DNA from: Bacteroidota bacterium
Lineage (GTDB): Bacteria; Bacteroidota; Bacteroidia; Cytophagales; Cyclobacteriaceae
Reading direction: 5' to 3'
Length of the DNA stretch: 29,120 nucleotides
Assembly: GCA_023428695.1 (NCBI GenBank)
Contig: JAEYWY010000023.1
Location: 1 to 29,120 of the forward strand
The translations under genes were made by a program, and so were the position numbers. A model generated the notes under the pieces. The model saw only the letters and a program-made list of their open reading frames with translations. It was not told the DNA's origin and made no database searches. Shown in pieces: positions 15,596 to 24,132 of this stretch (position 1 is its first letter; the number at the start of each line of letters is the position of its first letter).

Positions 15596-16969
15596 ATGGG
15601 AGAAGCGAAGAATAAGAGTACCTGGGCGAAAGTTCGCAAGTTTTTTCTCGACCTGCACCTTTGGATGGGGCTGGGCAGTGGACTGATCGTCATTGTGATT
15701 TGTTTTACGGGAACGGTATACACCTTCAACACCGAATTCCGCGAAGCCGCTTCGCCTCAACTGTACAATCTTGAAGTTCCTGCGAATGCCACTGCGTTGT
15801 CCGCGGAAGATATCATTGCCAGGCTTGAATCCGGCTTGAAGGGCAACGTGACCATGCTAAAGATTCCGGCTGATCCGGCGAGGCCGTGGCAGGTCTCGGT
15901 TAAGAAGCGCGAATCTAACGAAGTGGCTGGTGGTCCGTCAGGTGAGCGACGCCGTGGCGAAGGGAAACAACAGGAAACCAAAGGTCCTGAAAAGAATGGA
16001 GCAGACAAGAAGGCACCCGGGCCCCAACGCGGTGGCCGACCCAATATGGGTACGACGTACGCTGTAAACCAATACACAGGCGACATCATTGGTGACATTA
16101 CCAACGAGAAGAACGGAACTACTGAATTCATGCGAGCTATGTTCAGCCTCCATCGCTGGCTTATGCTCGACAGAGTAGAGGAGCCCATATTCGGAGAGCT
16201 TCCCAATCGCACATTGGGAAGCTACATCTCCGGAACAGCAACGATCCTTTTCACACTTGGTGTGATTACCGGTATCGTAGTGTGGTTTCCCCGTAAGGTC
16301 AAGACCTGGAAGCAGGGCCTGCGCATCAAGTGGAGTGCAAACTGGAAACGCATTAACCACGACCTGCACAATACGCTGGCATTTTATTCTTTGATCTTTC
16401 TTTTTCTTATGGGAATCACCGGACCCCAATGGTCTTTCCCATCGTACCGCGAGGGATTGCAAAAGACATTGGGCACATATAACGAAGGACCGCGACCCGA
16501 AGCACCTAAGTCTGACATTACCAATGCGAATGCTGAAACACCCAAGCCACTGATTGCAGACTACCTTAAAGTAGCGGAGGGTACGTTGTCCTATAAAGGT
16601 GATTATACCATCACGCTGCCACAGGACTCAGCAGCTGCTGTAGGTGTGAACAAAACGCGCAAGGGATTCTTTGCTTCACCGGCGAGTGATCGTCTGATGT
16701 TAGATCAGTATACTGCCGACATACTTAACGTCGAAATATTTCGCGATAAGCCGTTCAATGAACGCATGGCGGGATCGATCAAAGCACTGCATACAGGTGA
16801 GGTGTACGGTACGTTTACCAAAATCATTTACTTCATCGCGTGCCTTATAGCGACCTCGTTACCCATAACAGGTACGCTCATCTGGATCAACAAACTCAGG
16901 AGGCGGAAGAAGAAGGCGGACAAGAAAACCGTGATGCGCAAGCCTGCGCAAGAAGCAGTATCCGCTTAA
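15596..16969 (+). CDS. PepSY-domain inner-membrane protein, likely siderophore or metal-uptake associated
   Basis: 457 residues with four membrane helices, at about 21-45, 208-232, 258-277 and 408-433, in the PepSY-associated TM layout. Conserved histidines lie near the membrane (DLHLWMGLGSG, LHRWLMLD, HDLHN, LHTGEVYG). PepSY blocks lie in the first (~50-175) and second (~315-400) periplasmic loops. Proteins of this class serve as inner-membrane ferric-siderophore reductases or uptake partners of TonB receptors, for example XusC in Bacteroides. A Gly/Lys/Arg/Glu-rich low-complexity insert at ~103-150 interrupts the first PepSY region. It is the third gene of the SusC operon and is followed by a terminator. 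Confidence 0.85.
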   Translation: MGEAKNKSTWAKVRKFFLDLHLWMGLGSGLIVIVICFTGTVYTFNTEFREAASPQLYNLEVPANATALSAEDIIARLESGLKGNVTMLKIPADPARPWQVSVKKRESNEVAGGPSGERRRGEGKQQETKGPEKNGADKKAPGPQRGGRPNMGTTYAVNQYTGDIIGDITNEKNGTTEFMRAMFSLHRWLMLDRVEEPIFGELPNRTLGSYISGTATILFTLGVITGIVVWFPRKVKTWKQGLRIKWSANWKRINHDLHNTLAFYSLIFLFLMGITGPQWSFPSYREGLQKTLGTYNEGPRPEAPKSDITNANAETPKPLIADYLKVAEGTLSYKGDYTITLPQDSAAAVGVNKTRKGFFASPASDRLMLDQYTADILNVEIFRDKPFNERMAGSIKALHTGEVYGTFTKIIYFIACLIATSLPITGTLIWINKLRRRKKKADKKTVMRKPAQEAVSA

Positions 16970-16974
16970 GAAAT

Positions 16975-17003
16975 AAAGCCCTGAGTTTCCCGGGGCTTTT
17001 TTA
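16975..17003 (+). terminator. Rho-independent terminator after the SusC-SusD-PepSY operon
   Basis: AAAGCCC (16975-16981) and GGGCTTT (16993-16999) form the stem, followed by a T-run (TTTTTTATTTTT). It starts 6 bases after the PepSY stop codon and insulates the downstream LRR gene. Confidence 0.85.
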
Positions 17004-17106
17004 TTTTTCTGACGGGACTTTCCAATCAAAGGGAACACCATCGGTCATCTCTCTCCTTACATATTATCAAAAAGCCTTATTTTTATCGCTACACCTTTTC
17101 TTATCG

Positions 17107-19770
17107 ATGTCCACCAAGACCCCTGCCAAGTCCGAAGTTCTTTTAAAGGGTGGCGAATACTTTGGTAATGAGGATACCCTTGCGAACTGGCTTGGTTTCA
17201 TTACCGACCCCGCCAACCTGTCCCCGGGACTGCCGACTTTGGTATTGACATGCCAGGTGGACCGTCATAGTTATGTCACGCAAAAGGTGTACGTTTCCTT
17301 CGATGAGACCAGGCCATCTTTGAAGTCGCTTCGCGTGCAGCCGGAAGGCTTCGACAAATACTACTGGAAAGCCTTTCAGGACACCGACCCAAACAATGGA
17401 GAAGCGACTTCAACCCGTCCGGCGGAATGGATTCACAATCTGTTCATAAACGCCGAACTCGAAAATCTCGATGTCTCCTTTGCCAATACAGAATTGCCTG
17501 ACCTTTTCGACTATCTCCCAAAACTAAAAACGCTAAGATTAAACAACTCGAAACTTCGTCGACTACCACAAAGTTTCTTCCGGATGTCGGAGTTGGTCAG
17601 CCTTGACATCAGCGGTTGCAATTTTGAACAAGTGCCTGCTGACCTTGGCGATATGCCTATGCTGCAACGGCTGGCATTCAGTCAACCCGTTATGCCTTCT
17701 GTTTTGAGCAGTCTTCACAGTCTCACCGCGCTCACCTGTAAATGCCCGGCGTTTGATGTTCCGCAAGAAATTACGCAACTCACTAATCTTGTATCACTTA
17801 GTTTATGTGACGTACGATCGGCACCTGAAAACTTTCTCAATTTCCGGAAACTGGAGTACCTGCATTTTTACACTGCAAAAGATTTCACTGATTTAAAATT
17901 TCGTGAAGCACATGTACCTGCGTTGACGGAACTAATCACAAATTGTCCCGCCGCTTTCGTTAAACCGCTCAGTGAATTCAGAAAACTGGAGCGCTTCACC
18001 GCCGGGCAAGGTTCGTTAACTGAGACGGAGCGCGATGAACTATGTAATTCTCTTAAACAACTTGACTCGCTCACACATGTGTCGCTTTCCGGATTGGGAA
18101 TTACTGATATCGACTTTTGCCTGGCACATCCCAAACTCAGTCGCGCCGACCTGAGTGATAACAAAATCTCCCGCTTACCGGCAGACCTGACCAAACTAAG
18201 TGAACTGGAATTCATAGACCTGACCGGAAATGAAATCAAAGATGTTCCCATTGAACTTGAAGACCTATATCAATCCGGAAGGCTCCGGCTCGACAACAAT
18301 CCAATCGAAACGTTCCCCGATCGACTTTCACGAAATAAAGTAAAGAGAGACCTCATTGAAAAAGGCGGTACTCATTTGATTACAATTGAAACAGGAGACT
18401 CGATCGTTGATTGGTTAACTTATCTGACAGATCAGTCAAACCTTCGGCCAGGCTTACCTGATTTCAGACTACAACTCATGCGTTCCGGGCGGGTTGATAA
18501 TGATGTGTCAGTTGACGTTTCATTTGATCCGGATGTTGCTTCGTTGTCTTCACTTAAGATTCGATTAACTCAGCATTTGAAGAAATCAACAAGCATCTTT
18601 CTAAATAGAAACGCATCTGCTGATACGCCGAGAACGTGGATTCGCAATCTGTTCGAACATCCCGGCTTAAAAGAGTTGCACGTGCCTTTTATGATTGATG
18701 AACTACCGGACCGGTTCGATGCCTTAGGAAAGCTCGAGCACGCCGACTTCAGCGGTTCCGGTATTAAGAAGCTTCCTTTAAGCTTTTGTCGACTTTCCTC
18801 TCTGAATATGCTTACCCTGGATAATTCCCCACTGACTGAACTGCCCGGGAATTTCAATCTACTCTCAAATCTGGTGACACTGAGTTTGAGAAATACGCAG
18901 ATCACGAAAATCCCCGAAGGACTTTTTTCCTTGCAGAGACTTGAAACCCTTTTTATGGATGGTACCCGAATCGACGACTTACCCGATCTGCTTGGTGGCC
19001 TCTCCGCGTTGAAGAATCTGTCATTAAACGCGGAGAAGCTTTCGGATTTTCCGTCAAGCCTCTTTGAATTGGTTGCGCTGGAGAATCTCCATCTCGACGG
19101 GCTTTCGATATCAGCTTTGCCGGACGAGTTCCATCACCTGAATAAGTTGAAAAGGCTAACATTACGCGGTAACTTTTCGGAACTGCCGGCGAGCTTGTTT
19201 GAAATAACAGCCCTTGAAGAACTTGATCTTAGCGGTGTACCGATCGCCAGACTGCCAGATCAATCCGTTTTACTGGTCAACCTGAAAAGGATTTCCCTCA
19301 ACGGTACGGCGATTACGCATCTCCCGGAAAGTCTCTTCCGTTTGCCTGCGCTCGAATGGCTCAACGTCGCCGGTACATCGATCACTGAACTCCCGACTGA
19401 AATCGGTAAGCTGAAGACACTTCGTCATCTTTCCTTCTCCCAGACCTGTCCACCGGAAGTGTGGCCGGAGCTTTCCGAACTGACTTCGCTTGACTGCTAT
19501 TGCCCCGATTTTCATGTACCGGTTGAATTCTCGGTTCTGCGTCAATTGAAAAACCTTCGTTTGAAGTCGGTGACCCATGCCGAACACGATGCTTTGAATC
19601 TTCCTGCACTCGAAACGTTGGAACTTAAGCGCAGCACAAACTATACTCCTTTCACCATTAAGGCCGACCTTCCAAATCTGAACGAGCTGACGACAAATTA
19701 TATTGAATTGTTCTATCCCAGCATCAAAGACGGTGCATTAAAAAACAGGAATGTTAGAATAATAACCTGA
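17107..19770 (+). CDS. Large cytoplasmic LRR protein with two copies of an unrecognised N-terminal module
   Basis: 887 residues from the ATG at 17107. The frame stays open back to 16840, but that part overlaps the PepSY gene and its terminator. No signal peptide or membrane helix. The layout is a duplicated unit. Module A is at ~15-118, followed by about a dozen leucine-rich repeats to ~410. Module B is at ~420-528, followed by a longer LRR array to ~885. The modules share W-[LM]-x-[FY]-[IL]-[ST]-D-x2-N-L-x-P-G-L-P (Trp28 and Trp436), then V-S-F, S-L-x-S-L, and W-I-x-N-L-F leading into the repeats. The repeats are of the bacterial L-P-x-x-[LIF] type. A third copy of the module is in the next gene. 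The LRRs imply protein binding; the role is unknown. Confidence 0.85.
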   Translation: MSTKTPAKSEVLLKGGEYFGNEDTLANWLGFITDPANLSPGLPTLVLTCQVDRHSYVTQKVYVSFDETRPSLKSLRVQPEGFDKYYWKAFQDTDPNNGEATSTRPAEWIHNLFINAELENLDVSFANTELPDLFDYLPKLKTLRLNNSKLRRLPQSFFRMSELVSLDISGCNFEQVPADLGDMPMLQRLAFSQPVMPSVLSSLHSLTALTCKCPAFDVPQEITQLTNLVSLSLCDVRSAPENFLNFRKLEYLHFYTAKDFTDLKFREAHVPALTELITNCPAAFVKPLSEFRKLERFTAGQGSLTETERDELCNSLKQLDSLTHVSLSGLGITDIDFCLAHPKLSRADLSDNKISRLPADLTKLSELEFIDLTGNEIKDVPIELEDLYQSGRLRLDNNPIETFPDRLSRNKVKRDLIEKGGTHLITIETGDSIVDWLTYLTDQSNLRPGLPDFRLQLMRSGRVDNDVSVDVSFDPDVASLSSLKIRLTQHLKKSTSIFLNRNASADTPRTWIRNLFEHPGLKELHVPFMIDELPDRFDALGKLEHADFSGSGIKKLPLSFCRLSSLNMLTLDNSPLTELPGNFNLLSNLVTLSLRNTQITKIPEGLFSLQRLETLFMDGTRIDDLPDLLGGLSALKNLSLNAEKLSDFPSSLFELVALENLHLDGLSISALPDEFHHLNKLKRLTLRGNFSELPASLFEITALEELDLSGVPIARLPDQSVLLVNLKRISLNGTAITHLPESLFRLPALEWLNVAGTSITELPTEIGKLKTLRHLSFSQTCPPEVWPELSELTSLDCYCPDFHVPVEFSVLRQLKNLRLKSVTHAEHDALNLPALETLELKRSTNYTPFTIKADLPNLNELTTNYIELFYPSIKDGALKNRNVRIIT

Positions 19771-19785
19771 TCGCTACGACTACCT

Positions 19786-20298
19786 ATGCCAATATCCACT
19801 GAGATTAAATTGAATATTGACGAAATGCGCGAGATACTTCGGAAAGGCGCAACCCATGAATTGAGCAATGAGTCCGGTGAATCCTTTCTCGTGTGGATGA
19901 ATTTTATAAGCGATCCGCTTAACCTGGAGCCGGGTCTCCCCGATTTGAAAATAGTTGCCGACTCCCTGACAATGGATGAAAGCGCAATCATGGTTTCCTT
20001 TGCAGAAGAAAGGGCATCCATTCGCTCTCTGGAACTCCAGTTTCAATACCACCACCACTTCATCGATCTTGTAGTGGACAGCGATTTCGATCAGGATGAA
20101 ACCACTCAGCTCACGGAGCGTTGTACCACAAGACCACAGTACGTTCGCAAATGGTTGACGAATTTGTTTTTGCATTCCGGACTGGAGAAATTCCATCTGC
20201 AAAGTATCGATCCCGGACGATCCGACCTGGTCGCTCTCTTTGACGAAAAGATGAAAGTTTCAAAAGACTCAAGATTTAAGCTTACGCTGATTCCGTGA
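19786..20298 (+). CDS. Stand-alone copy of the LRR-protein N-terminal module
   Basis: 170 residues starting 15 bases after the LRR gene stop, so certainly co-transcribed. Residues ~30-140 align with modules A and B of that protein. They contain W37-M-x-F-I-S-D-P-x-N-L-x-P-G-L-P (identical spacing), I-M-V-S-F at 68-72, S-I-R-S-L, R-P-x-x-x-x-K-W-L-x-N-L-F around 116-127 and G-L-E-K-F-H-L. The LRR array that follows in the larger protein is absent; a 30-residue tail ends the protein. It could be a truncated duplicate or a real small partner that competes or oligomerises through the module. No signal peptide. Confidence 0.75.
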   Translation: MPISTEIKLNIDEMREILRKGATHELSNESGESFLVWMNFISDPLNLEPGLPDLKIVADSLTMDESAIMVSFAEERASIRSLELQFQYHHHFIDLVVDSDFDQDETTQLTERCTTRPQYVRKWLTNLFLHSGLEKFHLQSIDPGRSDLVALFDEKMKVSKDSRFKLTLIP

Positions 20299-20327
20299 TG
20301 ACCATGCGGGAGATTCAGGTAAAAAAC

Positions 20328-20954
20328 CTATTGATCATTGTACACTTCAAAGACATAGCAGGGCCAGCTGACACTACCTTTGTAAAGACCTTTAAAGTAC
20401 CACGGTCTGTATGTCGCCGTTATGTACAGGCTTTTCCCAGGGTATTTTGACGAAACGTAACGTTGCTGTTTACTTTTTAGGCCGAGATAATAACCTTCTT
20501 CGACAAACGTGAACCCCAACTGCATGAATTCGTCGTACAACGAATCCCCTAGTGCCTTCGTGTGCAGCGTATGCGCGGTCCGCCACGTCGCTTGTGGACT
20601 GACATCAACATAATAGGTCGACAGCGGCATGACGAGTTCCGCTCCTGTTGTGTCAACCACGACCGACCGGTGCAGGGAAGCGAACTCGCCTTTAGTTGCG
20701 TGAACGAAATCAGAAGAGAGATCTTTCATGAATAACTGAATACAGGGCAACCCATCGCAGTCAGCGAGGTTGATCAGCTCGACCGCCGATAGATAATCCC
20801 GCTTTGGCGCATAGGCCTCCATCTGCTTTTGATCTTCCTCCTGCACAGATTCGAGTTCTTCCATCGTGACCGCTCTGTCATTTGAAGGATTCCCACAACC
20901 ACCCAGGCCAAGGACAATGAAAAGGGCGGAGGCGGTAATTCGATACGAGTTCAT
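20328..20954 (-). CDS. Lipoprotein of unknown function
   Basis: 208 residues. The signal peptide ends in a lipobox (GLGGC, Cys20), followed by a Glu/Gln-rich helical linker (TMEELESVQEEDQKQMEAY) and a globular part with two cysteines close together (LADCDGLPC) that may form a disulphide. The C-terminal part is rich in aromatic residues (TATYRPWYFKGLYKGSVSWPCY). No family recognised. It follows the next gene by 3 bases (start ATG at 20952-20954, upstream stop at 20958-20960), so the two form an operon of envelope proteins. Confidence 0.6.
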   Translation of the reverse strand: MNSYRITASALFIVLGLGGCGNPSNDRAVTMEELESVQEEDQKQMEAYAPKRDYLSAVELINLADCDGLPCIQLFMKDLSSDFVHATKGEFASLHRSVVVDTTGAELVMPLSTYYVDVSPQATWRTAHTLHTKALGDSLYDEFMQLGFTFVEEGYYLGLKSKQQRYVSSKYPGKSLYITATYRPWYFKGLYKGSVSWPCYVFEVYNDQ

Positions 20955-20957
20955 TTT

Positions 20958-21389
20958 CTATTGTTTGATCCTGTAAAAGAGCATAGCTGCAGTGTCGGCA
21001 TTATTTTGTGTCAGATTCATGACGTCGACCTTTCCGTTCGCCGATCGCGTGAGGTAAACACCATGGTTTATGATAGTGTCACCGTTGTCGCTCACCGCCA
21101 CGAGTTTGAGATCTGAATTTATGTTGTACAAACCCGTATGCCTGATGGTATCGTTATCCGGCCGGGTCACGACTGCGTAGTTGAATCGCCCGTCACGTTT
21201 GAGGCGGAATTGAATAATTGCATTCTTATTCGCCTGTCCCCAGCTGCCAAGGTGGGCGTCACTGTCACCGAGGTCCTCGCGGATGATTTCCTGATCGTGA
21301 ACATCTTCGCTAACGCGATCATAACATTCGCGGACGCTGAGGAATATTGCGACCACCAATCCAAGGAAGATAAGTCTACGGTATATCAA
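20958..21389 (-). CDS. Small membrane-anchored or secreted protein of unknown function
   Basis: 143 residues starting with TTG at 21387-21389; no in-frame ATG precedes the hydrophobic segment, so the start is inferred. Residues 4-18 (RRLIFLGLVVAIFLS) form an N-terminal anchor or uncleaved signal. The mature part has a lipocalin-like series of beta segments with a regular GxW/GxY pattern (LGSWGQANKNAIIQFRL, TGLYNINSDLKLVAV, NHGVYLTR), as in small Bacteroidota proteins of the 'copper/lipocalin-like' type. No specific family can be named. It is the first gene of a two-gene unit with the lipoprotein downstream. Confidence 0.5.
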   Translation of the reverse strand: MIYRRLIFLGLVVAIFLSVRECYDRVSEDVHDQEIIREDLGDSDAHLGSWGQANKNAIIQFRLKRDGRFNYAVVTRPDNDTIRHTGLYNINSDLKLVAVSDNGDTIINHGVYLTRSANGKVDVMNLTQNNADTAAMLFYRIKQ

Positions 21390-21607
21390 GATATATAAGT
21401 TGTCTTTGTCAATTTACAAGAAAGTCCGCGCAATTCCCCGGGCATTTTTAGTCCCGCGTCGCACCGGAATAGTGCTTCATCCTAAAATCCGCTCATCACG
21501 TCCATTTTTTACAGCGTCGGTGCTGATAATTGTATCAATAACACTTAATATTGTTCTCAGGAGCTGTATGGCTCAGCCAATCAGCCTTAACTCTGTTACT
21601 TATCGGC

Positions 21608-24016
21608 ATGAAAACGAAATTCACTTTTGGTTTCCTGTTATGCATTGTGCTTTCGTGTACGAAGTCGGCATACGCACAGGACAAATTGTATTCCCAGGCA
21701 TTTCCACTTCGGGACGTCTCGTTGCTCGAAAGCCCTTTCAAACATGCGCGGGATCTCAACATAAAAGTGCTCCTTGAGTATGATGTAGATCGCCTGCTTT
21801 CACCCTACCTGAAGGAAGCGGGATTGAAACCGAAAGCATCGGGGTATCCAAACTGGGAGGGCCTCGACGGTCACGTTGGTGGCCACTACCTTTCAGCACT
21901 GGCGATGAACTATGCTTCAACCGGCGACGCGGAATGTAAGAAGCGCATGGACTACATGATCGCCGAGCTTAAAACATGTCAGGAAGCAAATACGAAGAAC
22001 CACGCCGCGTGGGGGAAGGGTTATGTCGGCGGTGTGCCGAATAGTGCGCAGATCTGGTCAACGCTGAAAGTTGGCGACTTCAAGGCCTATCATGGAGCAT
22101 GGGTGCCGTGGTACAACGTTCACAAAATGTATTCCGGTCTCAGAGATGCCTGGACCTACGCTGGTAATGAAACTGCCAGGGACATGTTTCTTACATTTTG
22201 TGACTGGGCCATTGACATAACGTCACGGCTAAGCGAAGATCAAATGCGCGAAATGCTGGCCATGGAACACGGCGGCATGAACGAGACGCTGGCTGACGCC
22301 TACAAAATCTCCAACGACACAAAATACCTCGAAGCGGCAAAACGATTCTCGCACAAAGCGTTACTCGAACCCCTATCAAGCCACGTTGATAATCTTGACA
22401 ACAAGCACGCTAACACCCAGGTCCCGAAAGCAGTAGGCTTCGAACGCATCGCTGAACTTTCGCACGACAAACCCTACGCGGATGCAGGTAGCTTTTTCTG
22501 GGAAACGGTCGCAACAAATCGCTCACTGGCATTTGGCGGGAACAGCCGAAGAGAACACTTCCCGGCAGTCTCCGCATGTGAAGACTTTGTCAATGAAGCC
22601 GAAGGTCCCGAGACGTGCAATACCTACAACATGCTTAAACTTACGGAGAACCTGTTTCGCATGAAACCTTCTGCGCACTACGTTGATTTTTATGAGCGTG
22701 CACTGTACAATCACATTCTGTCAACTCAACATCCACAGAATGGTGGCTACGTATATTTCACGCCGGCACGCCCGAGACATTATCGCGTTTACTCAACACC
22801 AAACGAAGGCATGTGGTGTTGCGTTGGTAGCGGGATGGAAAATCACTCAAAGTACAATCAGTTCATCTTCACCAGACTGAATGATTCGTTGTTCGTGAAT
22901 CTCTTCATACCCGCTGAAGTAAACTGGTCTGAGAAGAAAGTAAAACTCAGCCAGCAGACGCAATTCCCCTTTGAAGAAGAAGTGAACATTAATGTCACAG
23001 AGGGACGCTCAAAGTTTACGCTGATGATTCGTTACCCCTTCTGGGTAAAAGAAGGCGCGCTGAAGATTTCAGTAAATGGAAAAGTCTATTCTCATTCATC
23101 GACGCCGTCATCGTACGTCGCGATTACACGAAACTGGAAGAAGGGTGATCAGGTTAAAGTACATCTTCCGATGCACACCCGGATCGAACGCCTGACAAAC
23201 GTTCCGAATTACATCGCTTTACTTCACGGACCCATTCTACTTGGAGCAAAGACCGGCACCGAAGATTTGAAAGGTCTGTTTGCCAACGACGGACGATGGG
23301 CGCACATCGCCAGCGGAAAGCGCCTTCCCGTTGATCAGGCTCCCATCATCATCGAAGACAATCTTAACGAGATTGGTCGCAAGTTGAAGCCCGTTGCCGG
23401 GAAACCGCTCACATTCACAACGGAGAATGTCGAAATGGTGAACTCAACACCACTGGTGCTCGAACCATTCTTTCAGATTCATGATGCGAGATACATGATG
23501 TACTGGCTGGCGCTAAGTAAGGAAAAGTATAAGGCGTACCTTGATTCCCTCAGCCAGGAAGAAAAGAAGAAGCTCGCGATCCAAAACAGGACGATTGATT
23601 ACATAGCGCCGGGTGAACAACAACCGGAAGTTGATCATTCGATGGAGCATGACAAATCACGCTCAGGTTCGGCACATGATGCATTCTTCAGAGAAGCTTA
23701 CGATGGAGGAAATTTCAGCTATGTTCTTTCCACAGAAGGAAAGACGGAGCTTATGCTGATGCTTCGTTACTGGGGAGCCGAATGGGGTAGCCGGAAATTT
23801 GAAATTTACGTTGACGATCATAAGCTCATCGAAGAGGACAATACCGGTCGATGGAATCAATCGAAATTCTTTGACATCACTTATCCAATTCCAGCAGAAG
23901 TGCTTCAAGGGAAGGAAAGCATCAGGGTGAAATTCCAGGCGCTGCCGGGAAGCACGGCCGGAGGCATTTATTATGTTCGTGTGCTCAGCAACGAAAAATC
24001 AGAACCCGGACCTTAA
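21608..24016 (+). CDS. Secreted GH127 (DUF1680) beta-L-arabinofuranosidase-like glycoside hydrolase
   Basis: 802 residues from the ATG at 21608, which starts a clean signal peptide (MKTKFTFGFLLCIVLSCTKSAYAQ); an earlier in-frame ATG at 21551 is unlikely. The alpha/alpha-barrel GH127 domain covers ~30-440 and is followed by beta-sandwich regions (DUF4986-like) and a C-terminal DUF6805-like domain (~690-800: YDGGNFSYVL...LRYWGAEWGSRKFEI). The metal/catalytic set is conserved: Glu335-x-Cys337 (EGPETCNTYN) and Cys404-Cys405 (GMWCCVGSG). In the characterised HypBA1, the equivalent Glu and three Cys bind zinc and one Cys is the nucleophile. It likely removes terminal beta-L-arabinofuranose from plant glycans. 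It stands alone here, without a SusC/D partner for the substrate next to it. Confidence 0.92.
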   Translation: MKTKFTFGFLLCIVLSCTKSAYAQDKLYSQAFPLRDVSLLESPFKHARDLNIKVLLEYDVDRLLSPYLKEAGLKPKASGYPNWEGLDGHVGGHYLSALAMNYASTGDAECKKRMDYMIAELKTCQEANTKNHAAWGKGYVGGVPNSAQIWSTLKVGDFKAYHGAWVPWYNVHKMYSGLRDAWTYAGNETARDMFLTFCDWAIDITSRLSEDQMREMLAMEHGGMNETLADAYKISNDTKYLEAAKRFSHKALLEPLSSHVDNLDNKHANTQVPKAVGFERIAELSHDKPYADAGSFFWETVATNRSLAFGGNSRREHFPAVSACEDFVNEAEGPETCNTYNMLKLTENLFRMKPSAHYVDFYERALYNHILSTQHPQNGGYVYFTPARPRHYRVYSTPNEGMWCCVGSGMENHSKYNQFIFTRLNDSLFVNLFIPAEVNWSEKKVKLSQQTQFPFEEEVNINVTEGRSKFTLMIRYPFWVKEGALKISVNGKVYSHSSTPSSYVAITRNWKKGDQVKVHLPMHTRIERLTNVPNYIALLHGPILLGAKTGTEDLKGLFANDGRWAHIASGKRLPVDQAPIIIEDNLNEIGRKLKPVAGKPLTFTTENVEMVNSTPLVLEPFFQIHDARYMMYWLALSKEKYKAYLDSLSQEEKKKLAIQNRTIDYIAPGEQQPEVDHSMEHDKSRSGSAHDAFFREAYDGGNFSYVLSTEGKTELMLMLRYWGAEWGSRKFEIYVDDHKLIEEDNTGRWNQSKFFDITYPIPAEVLQGKESIRVKFQALPGSTAGGIYYVRVLSNEKSEPGP

Positions 24017-24132
24017 CCTGATATTCTATCATACTATCACGCGGATACTGACGATCTAAAGCCCAAAACCGTACTTCCCACTCCATTTGGCGCACTTCTT
24101 GCCGTATACAAGGTGATCAAAACCACCTTGTT

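Noticed and set aside
15938..16462. Minus-strand ORF of 174 codons inside the PepSY gene
   Set aside because: Shadow of a clearly assigned gene; the composition and lack of motifs do not support a protein.
16840..17106. N-terminal extension of the large LRR gene
   Set aside because: It overlaps the PepSY gene in another frame and the terminator. The ATG at 17107 gives a protein starting just before the first module.
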